In this document: positions 24,888 through 33,301 of the stretch, piece after piece | How the letters are laid out: each line of letters starts with the position of its first letter | Numbering within the stretch: the stretch's first letter is position 1 | The notes under the pieces: model-generated | The model's database searches: none | What the model was told of the DNA's origin: nothing | The model's input: only the letters and a program-made list of their open reading frames with translations | Source: Paenibacillus puerhi | GTDB taxonomy: Bacteria; Bacillota; Bacilli; Paenibacillales; NBRC-103111 | NCBI RefSeq assembly: GCF_009846885.1 | Contig: NZ_WUWM01000047.1 | Span: forward strand, 1-42,006 | Direction: 5' to 3' | Length of the DNA: 42,006 nt | Position numbers and translations under genes: made by a program

Positions 24888-27800
24888 TTAGTGGGTAAGG
24901 GCAACCGGCTTTTCCTGATAAGGCTTGAAATGCTGGATATGAACGCTGACGGGACCCTCGACATCGCGGCGCAAATGAAAAACACGGAATCGGTCCTCCA
25001 GGAAGCTGAACTTCCGCCGGAACAAGGTGGCGATCTGCGGATTGGCCGTTGTGAAAAACAGCTGCGTACCGCGCGTAATTGTGAGCTGTCTCAGGAAGTC
25101 AAGCAAACCGAGCACATTCAGCTCATCCAGGTTGGCGACGGGCTCATCCAGCAGCAGAAACTGCGGAGCCGACTCCATCACGAGATGCATAATGAAAAAG
25201 ATCGCCAGAAGCACGGAGGTACGCTGACCCGTACTCATCTGGTAAAGGGCGCATGGAGCCCCGCTGCCTCTGCGCTTGGCCTCGATCCGGTTGTCCGCTG
25301 TCCATTCCAATCCCTCGAATTCGTTGGGCGCGTGCAGGGCAACGAAGAGCCGGCTGATGGCTTCGAAATTGCTGCGAACGAAATCATCCCCATAGTCGGT
25401 CAGGCTCCTTAACTCCGACAAGACACGCACGGCCCGGTCGCAGCGCTCCTTCTTAACGTTCGCTACCTCCAGCCTGTTCATCAGCTCAGCTACCTCCTGC
25501 GCTTTCCGCTCCACTAGAACGAGCGGTTCTAGCGCCTGCTCGAGCTCCTCTGCCGCCAGCATCAGCTTCTGAAAAGTTAATCGCCACTCGTTCCATGACT
25601 GATGGTCCGGAAGCCGCACGTTTAATTCCTCCAGGCGGGAGCAGGCTCGCCGGCATTCGCCGATGCGATGCAGGCGAAGCTTAAGTTGCTGCTCCTGAGT
25701 GGACAGACTCTCGATCTGGTCGGTTAACGCTTGCCGTTGAACTTCAGTCTGCCTGGCCCTGTCCTGAACAGCTGCATAGTCCAGTCGAGCCATCTCAACC
25801 TTCTCGAGAAGGTCGTCCAGCCCTTGCTTGAATAGAGCAGACAGCTGCAAAGCGCCCGTAAGCTCCGAGTCTTCAAGCGGGAGATAGGGGGCCAGAAGCG
25901 CATCGCCCAGAAGCTCCTTCAGTTCGCGAATGGAGGAAATCGTAATGCCGCGCTCATCGAGCGCCTGAGCTTGCCGCCGCATATCGATCAGCGAGCGGGT
26001 ATGGCTGTCGATTCGCTCTCTGATCCGGATTAAGACGTGCTGAACGGCTTGCAAGCCGGAGCCGCTGTCCAGCGCTGACGCTTCCTCGATATCGCGGCGG
26101 TCAAGCAAGTATTCGCGTGCTTCGGCAAGCTGCTCCAGTAGTTTAAGCGCATGGCGCAGCCGCCTGTACTCCGAGTCGATGGCTTCCAGCTTGATCTTGT
26201 CCTGTTCGATCTCTGTCAATCGTTCGGTCAGCTCGTTGTCGTTCGCCTGCAGGCTGGAGTCGATGGCTTGCGTGAGAACCTGCGTCGTTTCGTGGTCATG
26301 ACCGCATAATGGGCAATGTGACGGATTCGGCTGCAGCTGGAGAGCAAGCCGGGCTGTTGCTTTCAGCTCCGCAAGAAGCTTCTGGAGCCGGCCGGTTTGT
26401 TCCTTAAGCTTCTCGGCCTGCTCACTCGCTTGATTCAGAGCCTCCTGGGTCAACGCGCGGCTGGTCTCCAGAGCTCTCAATCGTGCCCGAAGCCCGGTAA
26501 TGTCCGTATCCGTTAGTGGGTGTGCCGTCAGATGACCGTACAGGTTGTCGACATCCGACAAGAGGCTGAGCGCGGATTCCAAGGATAGGATCCGCTCCTC
26601 GATGCGCTCCCGAGCCAGACGGGAATCGCGCTGGTCGATAAGATAGGACAATTCCTTTAGCCGCTCGGAGAGCCTCAGGAAAGCATCCTGTTCACCGCGA
26701 AGTCGACTAAACTCGTTCCAGCGCAGCCGAACCGTCTCCTCCCATTCGGAGCTGCTCGGAAGCTTTTCCAGCTGTCGCTTTAGCTCTGCAAACTGTGCCT
26801 GCAGGCCGCTGAGCGAAGCCTTGCCGGCTTGTTCCTGTTCGTTCAACTGCTGGATGGTGGAGATGTCCGGCGGCTCCTGTCTGGCGAACGGCTCGCTGGC
26901 AATATCCAGCTCATGAAGCAGCGGCTTCATATGGTGCAGCCACTGCTCGATTTCGGTCAAGCTGGAGCCTTCCTCCGGGACCGGATAGCTGAACATGCTT
27001 TGTCGCATCCACTTGCTCACCTGCTGCAGCTGAGCGTGCGCTCGTCCCTTCAGCAGCTCGCTGTCCTGTACGCCTTCGCTGAACTTGCTTTGCAAGTCGG
27101 CGGCTAGCTCCTGGCAATCCTCATTCAGCTTCCTGCCCAGCTTCCGGAATTCCTCCACGTGCTGCCTCCAGCACTGCTCGTACCTCTCGAGCTGCTCGCC
27201 GAATATGACGCGGGCGAAGGCGGCGCGATAATCGACCTTGCCCGCAGAGCCGAAGCAAAACTGATGAACGGCTTCAGAGGAGAAGTAATTGTACTGGTGA
27301 AAAGCGCTGTTCAGCTGGCTATGTGCGCGCGGGCTTACCTTGTGCCTGTAGTAGGCGGTCTCCCGCTGTCTTTTTTCCTCCTGCTGGGGAGTGCCCAGAA
27401 ACGGAGCTTCGCCGTCAGCTTGAAAGAACACACGTCCGTTCCAGCTTTCCTCCGCATGTCTGTCGGCCAGCAGATTTCTCTGTATCGAGCCGGTAAAGGC
27501 TAGCTCTATGCTCTCCAGCACGGAGGTTTTTCCCATCCCGTTGGGGCCGGCCAGCAGATTGACTTGGGTAAATTGAAGCGGCGGCACGTTCGCCAGCACA
27601 TGCGGGCGAAACGCATTGCCGAAATCCAGCGCGGCGAGCGGACCGACAGGCCGTACGACCGGAGTAGAGGCTGCGGCAGGCTCAATCGGAGCATGGCCGG
27701 AGCGGGCGCCCATCTCCACATAGGACTTCACAGGCTGTGATCGAAAGTCCTCCAGACAAAACAGGAGCCCCTCGGAGGCAAGCTGTTGCTGCCAGTCCTG

Positions 27801-28232
27801 CAGCGGGTTACCGGCCGCCGATCCTCCGAGGCTGTCCGGAATTTTGGCCATCGGCAGCTTGTCGGCAAGCTGGTCGAAGGAAATGACCGATTTTTTCCCG
27901 AACCGTTTGCCTCGTTGTATAAGGGTCAAGCGATCAGCCGTTATGCAGGTCATATCCGGTACGACGAACACGATATACAGATTCCAGCTCCAATCGCCCT
28001 TCAGCCGGAAATAATAAGGAGAGATAACCTCGTCTTCAAAGCGGCGGAAGCTGTCAGCGCTTTCCGATATGGCGTCGAACAGCTCCAATGGCGCAGGGAT
28101 GATCAGGTATTTGCCGAGCTTGATGCCCTGCCAGCTGTGAAGCGTTTCGTACAGCTCATAGGATTCGCCGAACATGTGCTTGCCGACAAAGGTCAGTCCG
28201 CAGCCGCGAATCGCTTCAATCCAATTCGGCAT
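24888..28232 (-). CDS. Rad50/SMC-like ATPase with zinc hook and N-terminal extension
   Basis: An 1114-residue ABC-type ATPase. The Walker A motif AGPNGMGKTS lies at 228-237, unusually far in, after a ~200-residue N-terminal domain I do not recognise (GESYELYETLHSWQG, WNLYIVFVVPDMTCI). Two long coiled-coil arms (about 350-630 and 650-990) flank a Rad50-type zinc hook HCPLCGHDH (Cys640, Cys643). The C-terminal lobe has the signature MSTGQRTSVLLA (about 999-1010) and Walker B FLLLDEP (1025-1031) with D-loop ANLDELN. Such ATPases sense or manipulate DNA ends and occur in defence systems such as Lamassu. It overlaps the upstream nitrilase-like gene by 17 bases and is followed by the TM-macro gene. 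ATG 28232 has GGAGG 11 bases upstream. Confidence 0.88.
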   Translation of the reverse strand: MPNWIEAIRGCGLTFVGKHMFGESYELYETLHSWQGIKLGKYLIIPAPLELFDAISESADSFRRFEDEVISPYYFRLKGDWSWNLYIVFVVPDMTCITADRLTLIQRGKRFGKKSVISFDQLADKLPMAKIPDSLGGSAAGNPLQDWQQQLASEGLLFCLEDFRSQPVKSYVEMGARSGHAPIEPAAASTPVVRPVGPLAALDFGNAFRPHVLANVPPLQFTQVNLLAGPNGMGKTSVLESIELAFTGSIQRNLLADRHAEESWNGRVFFQADGEAPFLGTPQQEEKRQRETAYYRHKVSPRAHSQLNSAFHQYNYFSSEAVHQFCFGSAGKVDYRAAFARVIFGEQLERYEQCWRQHVEEFRKLGRKLNEDCQELAADLQSKFSEGVQDSELLKGRAHAQLQQVSKWMRQSMFSYPVPEEGSSLTEIEQWLHHMKPLLHELDIASEPFARQEPPDISTIQQLNEQEQAGKASLSGLQAQFAELKRQLEKLPSSSEWEETVRLRWNEFSRLRGEQDAFLRLSERLKELSYLIDQRDSRLARERIEERILSLESALSLLSDVDNLYGHLTAHPLTDTDITGLRARLRALETSRALTQEALNQASEQAEKLKEQTGRLQKLLAELKATARLALQLQPNPSHCPLCGHDHETTQVLTQAIDSSLQANDNELTERLTEIEQDKIKLEAIDSEYRRLRHALKLLEQLAEAREYLLDRRDIEEASALDSGSGLQAVQHVLIRIRERIDSHTRSLIDMRRQAQALDERGITISSIRELKELLGDALLAPYLPLEDSELTGALQLSALFKQGLDDLLEKVEMARLDYAAVQDRARQTEVQRQALTDQIESLSTQEQQLKLRLHRIGECRRACSRLEELNVRLPDHQSWNEWRLTFQKLMLAAEELEQALEPLVLVERKAQEVAELMNRLEVANVKKERCDRAVRVLSELRSLTDYGDDFVRSNFEAISRLFVALHAPNEFEGLEWTADNRIEAKRRGSGAPCALYQMSTGQRTSVLLAIFFIMHLVMESAPQFLLLDEPVANLDELNVLGLLDFLRQLTITRGTQLFFTTANPQIATLFRRKFSFLEDRFRVFHLRRDVEGPVSVHIQHFKPYQEKPVALTH

Positions 28233-29985
28233 CGATCAAGGTGCCTCCTTCGGTAAATTCGGTGGTATGGTTCGAATGCACAGGCGTTGTCCATTGTTCC
28301 GAGAAGTCGGGATAATGAATCGTTTCGCCGCTCAGGCTGTGCGAGAAGACGCAAATATGGTCGTCCAGGAACAGCTCGAGCCCCGGCATAGCCTGATAAA
28401 TGCTGTCAACCATGCGTTTCATCTTCGTCTGATCCGCCTGATCGGCATACATCACGAGCGCCCCGGACCTTTCGTTCCCTGACCGCGGCAGCAGGTTAAA
28501 CGGAGCGCCGCTCCTGCCCAGTTGAAGCCGGAATTCTCCTTGGAACCTCTTCAGCTGATTGGGCAGCGAGTCCTTTCGCTGCAGGCAGCGAATGAGCCGA
28601 ACGACCCTTCCCGCCTCCTGCTGACGCCCCTGCTCGCAATGATCGTCAATGTGGTGGCTGATTCTGGGGCTTTGCTCCTGCTCCGACAGCGATAATTGTC
28701 CGCCCTCCAGATGACCGAGGCAATAGCCGAAGAACCGGTCTCGATCCTCGACCGATGCCGTCAGCGGGTAAGCGAAGTCTCCGGCCGCCTCCTCCGCCAG
28801 CGGGGCGGGCAGCTCTGTCGGAAAGGTCAGCTCCGCCGCTTCCCAGCTTTCTCCCGTACCGGTCGGAATAAAGGCTTTCTCCGCATGAACGTTAGCTCGC
28901 GGCCGGGCAAGCTCCGCGCCTCCGTCATACGGCTTGGTTAGCAGGATGAGCTGAAGATGCTCCGTCTTGACGGCAAACCAAACCTTAAACTTCTTCTTGG
29001 GCTGAAAGCCGAGCCCGAGTCCGTGCCTCAAGTTGCGCGTCCGAACTTCCCGAAGCTGCTCGTTCCAGCTGCGCTGACCGTCCAGACTCATAAACCGGCG
29101 GTAAATAGAGGACCAAGGATTGCGAATCGTAAGCGGCGGGCCTTCCGCACTGTGAACGGTCGTTCCGCTGGCCCAATTGCTCGTTATGTATATCGTATCT
29201 CTAGCAGAGGTATTACCGAACATCTGGTTGCGCAAGGCTGCGATATTCGAATCCCGGGGGTCCGGGTTCAGCTGCGGGTGCAGGATGAGGTAACGCCGCT
29301 GCTCCCGGTTCGGAAAGAAGATGCTGCCGCTCCGGATGTCGGGATGGAAGGCGTCTGCGCATAAGATCGAGAATAGCTGATTGGCCGACTGCTCGCCGAA
29401 CACGATCACCTTATTGCCCAGGGAAAGCCCTGCTCCCTCGCAAAGAAAGTGCGGGTCGCTCATTCTTTGCATTTTCAATTGGGGAACCAGACACAGCCTG
29501 TCGCCTTCCTTGGAGAGAAACACGTAGAGCAGGAAGTTAACGAATCGGCTCTCCCGCATCCCCTCAAGCGGTCTTCTCCCGACGATGGCATGATCTCCCC
29601 ATTGCATCATATGGTCTTCGAAGGAGTCTAATGACACCCCTTGGCAGCCGAGACACCAAAGCGTATTCGGGCGGGGCTGCAGGGAAGGCGTATGTAGAAT
29701 CTCATGAACAAGCTCAAGCGGGATGCAATATTCCGGCGTCATAAACAAATCGGCCCGTTCCTGGTGAGCCAGCCGGAGCGCTTCCCGGCATTTATCCGGA
29801 TGACTGGGGGTGGTATGCCGTACGCCATCGTAAGGATCGGCAGTCAGCTGTTCCATGGGCTGCATCCGCAATAGACGAAAAGGGGAATCGTTTTCAATAT
29901 TCAGAAAATGAAAAGGAGGTACGACCCGGGCGCCCTCCACCTGATCCGCAAAGCAATCCGCGATGGCCATGATCGATATCGTCAC
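28216..29985 (-). CDS. nitrilase-fold protein with large uncharacterised C-terminal region
   Basis: A 589-residue protein (the open frame extends to 30099). Residues ~60-290 look like a carbon-nitrogen hydrolase domain with the catalytic triad in order: Glu85 in ERADLFMTPEYCIP, Lys171 in LVPQLKMQRMSDPHF and Cys209 in FSILCADAFHPDI. A typical later segment, LILHPQLN...SNIAALRNQM...DTIYITSNWASGT, follows. Nitrilase-fold enzymes hydrolyse amides or nitriles, or serve as the glutaminase of NAD synthetase. Residues ~300-589 match nothing I know. Start GTG 29985 is preferred (GGGAG nine bases upstream) over ATG 29970. It is the first gene of a three-gene operon with the SMC-like ATPase and TM-macro protein, so its substrate may be a signalling or metabolic molecule used in defence. 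That role is inference. Confidence 0.75.
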   Translation of the reverse strand: MTISIMAIADCFADQVEGARVVPPFHFLNIENDSPFRLLRMQPMEQLTADPYDGVRHTTPSHPDKCREALRLAHQERADLFMTPEYCIPLELVHEILHTPSLQPRPNTLWCLGCQGVSLDSFEDHMMQWGDHAIVGRRPLEGMRESRFVNFLLYVFLSKEGDRLCLVPQLKMQRMSDPHFLCEGAGLSLGNKVIVFGEQSANQLFSILCADAFHPDIRSGSIFFPNREQRRYLILHPQLNPDPRDSNIAALRNQMFGNTSARDTIYITSNWASGTTVHSAEGPPLTIRNPWSSIYRRFMSLDGQRSWNEQLREVRTRNLRHGLGLGFQPKKKFKVWFAVKTEHLQLILLTKPYDGGAELARPRANVHAEKAFIPTGTGESWEAAELTFPTELPAPLAEEAAGDFAYPLTASVEDRDRFFGYCLGHLEGGQLSLSEQEQSPRISHHIDDHCEQGRQQEAGRVVRLIRCLQRKDSLPNQLKRFQGEFRLQLGRSGAPFNLLPRSGNERSGALVMYADQADQTKMKRMVDSIYQAMPGLELFLDDHICVFSHSLSGETIHYPDFSEQWTTPVHSNHTTEFTEGGTLIDAELD

Positions 29986-30086
29986 CGATAGACACTCCCA
30001 TATATTGGCGTAGTAATCCAAGGAATACAATATTAACATATCACTAAAGTCACAGGAAATAAATAGGGGGATGAGAGAGGTAGAAG

Positions 30087-30640
30087 TTAGCCCCGGCAAA
30101 CAAATTTTCGGATGTTTTTCACTTTCCCTACCTGCGGATGTCTACTTAGTAAATCGTCCTCGTTAGCGGTCCAAGTGTGGCTTTTGGCGTTTTTCCTGCG
30201 AATGGCCAGGAAGTTGTAAGGGCTTCCTGAAGTAAATGGTGAAGCCCTTTGCCGGGCTGTCGGAACAAAGCTTGACGCACTCTCCCCGATTTCGATCCGG
30301 AAAACCAACCTGGCTGAACACATGCCGCCGTATAAGCAAAGTCGCTCCTTGAACAAGGGAAGCATATCGATCGGCCCTGTTGCCGTAACGAAGCAACAGT
30401 ACTTTTCTACCGCTCAAGTACATAAAGTGTGCTCGCTTTCCTACGATATCGGCGCCTGTTTTGAGCAAGACCCGCCTGCTTTCCGTTAGGTAGTTGGGTC
30501 CGTAATAGTCGTCATCGTCAAATTTAGCGATGAGACCGTATCGGGATAAGTCAACCCCGTAATTCAGACAGCTGCCAAGCGATATTTGCTCCGGCAAGCC
30601 AGGGTAACGGCATATCCACAAATTGAAGAATATGCACAGC
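30087..30640 (-). pseudogene. glycosyltransferase (GT2-like) 3' fragment, frameshifted
   Basis: The C-terminal part of a family 2-like glycosyltransferase. One frame (about 30260-30640) reads LPEQISLGSCLNYGVDLSRY, LIAKFDDDDYYGPNYL with the DxD-type metal site, then VGKRAHFMYLSGRKVLLL and VQGATLLIRRHVFSQVGFPD. The end continues in another frame from 30087 as SGSPYNFLAIRRKN and KSHTWTANEDDLL, the usual tail of this family. The frames meet near 30250, where removing one T from a TT would restore continuity. There is no start codon or N-terminal Rossmann half. It is a truncated gene remnant between the AraC gene and the nitrilase-SMC-macro operon, and suggests a past deletion or insertion at this boundary. 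Confidence 0.75.
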
Positions 30641-30708
30641 GCCTATAACAACTAAAGAAGCAGCCCGCTCGGTATGGATCAATTGCATCTTGAATGCTCG
30701 CCATTTTC

Positions 30709-31587
30709 TCATGGAAGCGGTTCCTCTTTAAAGGCAATCGAATAATACTGCTTCGGACTGATGCCGAACTTGTTTTTAAACAGCCTGTAAAAATTGCAAT
30801 AATCCCCGAACCCGCAATGTTTATAAACCTCCGTGATAGGAATCCCTCGAACAATCAACACCTTCGCATATTCCAAGCGCTTCTCAATAATAAATTTATA
30901 CATGGTGATTCCTGTATACTTCCTGAACCTTCGGTTCAAATTATATTTATTCAGGTAGAACCGCTCGGCAATATGATCAAGGGACAAGTCGTTCTGAAAA
31001 TTACGGGATATATAGTTCAACACGGAATCGATGAGCAGATCCTGCTCCATATTTTCGGTTTGGAACAGCATATTGAAATGCATATTGATGCTGTTGATCT
31101 GCACGAGTAGCTGTTCCAAATAAGACCGCAGCATGACGTCCTTGCCATAAAAGTCCATATTGGAGTTTTGGTACAAATAGTCGAATGCCGCTTTAATATG
31201 ATCGTACGTCGTCACATCAGGGGTAATGAGCCGTATTTTTGAATCGGCGGTGAAGCAGGAGCGTAAGTCGGTTTCCTCAGTGCAAAGCTCATTTAAAAAA
31301 TCCTTGTTGATCCATAATACCATTCGATTAAAAACCTTATGAGCATCGTTGACGATCGGATAATGAGTTTCGCCTGCATTGATCAACAAAATATCGCCCG
31401 GATGAATTTTATACTTCACATCATTCACAATATAAGTCACTTCACCGGATAGAAAAAAGAAGATTTCATAAAAATCATGCTGATGGGGACCCGCCTTATC
31501 GATTCGCTCGTCGTAATAATGAAAAATTTTGAAATTCGTAGATATCGAGGCGTACTTGGGCTTGGGGATCACCATTTTCGCATTCAT
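30709..31587 (-). CDS. AraC-family regulator of the adjacent glycan operon
   Basis: A 292-residue regulator with an N-terminal cupin-type sensing domain (HQHDFYEIFFFLSGEVTY, IHPGDILLINAGETHYP) and a C-terminal AraC helix-turn-helix pair: LSLDHIAERFYLNKYNLNRR, then FRKYTGITMYKFIIEKRLEYA and ITEVYKHCGFGDYCNFYRLF. ATG 31587 follows AAAGGAGAT; the longer frame to 31647 is not needed. It is divergent from the solute-binding protein gene, and a 17-base perfect inverted repeat lies between them, so it probably activates the 31716-37524 operon in response to a sugar bound by the cupin domain. Loss of the neighbouring glycosyltransferase has not affected it. Confidence 0.9.
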   Translation of the reverse strand: MNAKMVIPKPKYASISTNFKIFHYYDERIDKAGPHQHDFYEIFFFLSGEVTYIVNDVKYKIHPGDILLINAGETHYPIVNDAHKVFNRMVLWINKDFLNELCTEETDLRSCFTADSKIRLITPDVTTYDHIKAAFDYLYQNSNMDFYGKDVMLRSYLEQLLVQINSINMHFNMLFQTENMEQDLLIDSVLNYISRNFQNDLSLDHIAERFYLNKYNLNRRFRKYTGITMYKFIIEKRLEYAKVLIVRGIPITEVYKHCGFGDYCNFYRLFKNKFGISPKQYYSIAFKEEPLP

Positions 31588-31627
31588 AAGCGAAATCTCC
31601 TTTCGTCTACTTATCACTAAACGCAAT

Positions 31628-31644
31628 CTAATAGTCACTATTAG
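31628..31644. promoter_or_regulatory. 17-bp perfect inverted repeat, candidate AraC-regulator site
   Basis: CTAATAGTCACTATTAG is an 8-1-8 palindrome placed just upstream of the -35 of the glycan operon promoter, the position expected for an activator. AraC proteins more often bind direct repeats, so another regulator is possible. Confidence 0.6.
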
Positions 31645-31646
31645 CA

Positions 31647-31675
31647 TTTTAATAGAGAGCAGTCCGAATTACAAT
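31647..31675 (+). promoter_or_regulatory. probable promoter of the glycan operon
   Basis: TTTTAA (31647-31652) and TACAAT (31670-31675) are separated by 17 bases, with the operator candidate directly upstream. The poor -35 is what an activator-dependent promoter would show. Confidence 0.5.
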
Positions 31676-31715
31676 AAATAAGTCAGCTCAACTTAACTGC
31701 TAAGGGGGAACATCT

Positions 31716-33257
31716 ATGAAGAAGCTCTTGCCCATGGTTACAACGATGCTCTTGGTCGCACCTGTGTTAAACGGATGCCAAACAGCAGTATCACCGGAAA
31801 GTGCCGGAACGGCTGAAAAGACGAACGAACCCGTGAAGATCGTGACGATCTCGGGAAATAACGCGCAGGACAAGCCTAGCGAACAGCGCGACAAGGTGCA
31901 TACGAAGTTGAAAGAGGCTACCGGAGTCGACTTGCAGCTTGTGATGGTGCCGTCGGGACAAGTTACACAGAAGGCCAACTTAATGATGTCCGCCAAAGAG
32001 CAATTGGATGTCATTCCGGGAGTGCCGCTGCTGGATGCGATTAAATTAAGTAAAAGCGGTGCGATCCACACGATCAGCAAGGCGGAACTCGACAAATACC
32101 CGAACCTGAAGAATTCGGCATCGCCGGAAGCTTGGGCAAGCGTCTTGTACGGCGATCAATACCTTGGCGTACCGCTGCAGGTGGCACAGACGATCCCGGC
32201 CTTTGTCCAGGTACGTATGGATTGGCTGAAGAAGCTTAATATGCCAGTGCCGACAACCATGGACGAATATGTAGCTATGCTGAAAAAGTTCAAAGAAAAC
32301 GATCCCGACGGTAACGGAAAAGCGGATACCGTTCCACTGATGGCTACGAGCATTGCGGAGCTGGAACAGGCCATGCTGCCGTTCTTCGGCAAATCGGGCG
32401 CTTACTGGTGGTTTGATGAAAGCGATAACAAGTTGAAGCCGTACGAGCTGGCTCCAGGGTATACCGCCTTCCTGAAAACGATGAAGGACTGGACGGATCA
32501 AGGTTACCTGTACAATCAAATCGGCACGACGAAGCTTCAGGACCAACTCGTTTTTGTGACTCAAAACAAGGTGGGAAGCACCGCCTCCTGGTGGACGAGA
32601 TTTCTGTACAACGGCATCGAGGTTCTGGCAAATTCGATTCCCGATGTGGATTTCCAACCGATTACCTTGACCGGAAGCCCGGATGCTGTAAACAAATACT
32701 CGGTCGCACAACCGGCGAAGGTGGTCAGTTTAATTACAGCTTCCAGCAAACATCCGGAGAAGGCGTTGGAATATCTGGATTATACGACTTCGGAAGAAGG
32801 GCAGAAGCTGTCGCTGTACGGAATCGAGGGTGAGAACTACAACGTGAAGCCGAACGGGCAGATCGAGATTAATTCCGACAAGCCAACGGATTGGACTACG
32901 GCCCAATACTACCAGCTTTATAACATTCATGAAGGCTTCGGAAGCTGGAGAAAAAGCCCGTGGCCGCTTGACACATGGACCTACAACTTAATGAATAAGC
33001 TGAATGTCACGATCAAATCGCTGCCGACCTTCACGCCTCCGGACGTGCTTACGCCGTATGACAACAGCAAATTCCAGTCGCAAAGTAAAATGAATGACTT
33101 GAACACGCTGCTGACCGAGGCCAAAGGCAAAGTATTTAACGGAACGATGAAGGCTGACGAGTGGGATAAAGTTATGAAGCAGTGGCTTGCCCAAGGCGGA
33201 CAGCAGCTTATCGAGGATAAGACGGTGCAATATCTGGAGTTTAAGAAAAATCAATGA
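31716..33257 (+). CDS. extracellular sugar-binding lipoprotein of a CUT1 ABC transporter
   Basis: A 513-residue solute-binding lipoprotein of the LipO type. Signal peptide with lipobox VLNGC (Cys21); the mature protein has a two-lobe binding fold with KLKEATGVDLQLVMVPSG and a calcium-loop-like segment NDPDGNGKADTVPL (about 195-208). The C-terminal AEGQKL-like SEEGQKLSLYGIEGENY is typical of this family, which binds oligosaccharides released from plant or host glycans. AAGGGGGAAC precedes ATG 31716. It is the first gene of a five-gene operon with two permeases and two carbohydrate enzymes. No ATPase is encoded nearby, so a shared MsmX-type ATPase elsewhere in the genome is likely. Confidence 0.92.
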   Translation: MKKLLPMVTTMLLVAPVLNGCQTAVSPESAGTAEKTNEPVKIVTISGNNAQDKPSEQRDKVHTKLKEATGVDLQLVMVPSGQVTQKANLMMSAKEQLDVIPGVPLLDAIKLSKSGAIHTISKAELDKYPNLKNSASPEAWASVLYGDQYLGVPLQVAQTIPAFVQVRMDWLKKLNMPVPTTMDEYVAMLKKFKENDPDGNGKADTVPLMATSIAELEQAMLPFFGKSGAYWWFDESDNKLKPYELAPGYTAFLKTMKDWTDQGYLYNQIGTTKLQDQLVFVTQNKVGSTASWWTRFLYNGIEVLANSIPDVDFQPITLTGSPDAVNKYSVAQPAKVVSLITASSKHPEKALEYLDYTTSEEGQKLSLYGIEGENYNVKPNGQIEINSDKPTDWTTAQYYQLYNIHEGFGSWRKSPWPLDTWTYNLMNKLNVTIKSLPTFTPPDVLTPYDNSKFQSQSKMNDLNTLLTEAKGKVFNGTMKADEWDKVMKQWLAQGGQQLIEDKTVQYLEFKKNQ

Positions 33258-33301
33258 CCTGACTTTTCTGCAAGTAACAGCTTAGATGGTGGTGATCTAC
33301 G

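Noticed and set aside
23981..30099. Assigning the operon outright to Thoeris or Lamassu
   Set aside because: The TM-macro protein resembles ThsA and the ATPase resembles LmuB-type SMC proteins, but there is no TIR gene, no recognisable LmuA or LmuC, and the nitrilase-like protein is not part of either system as I know them.
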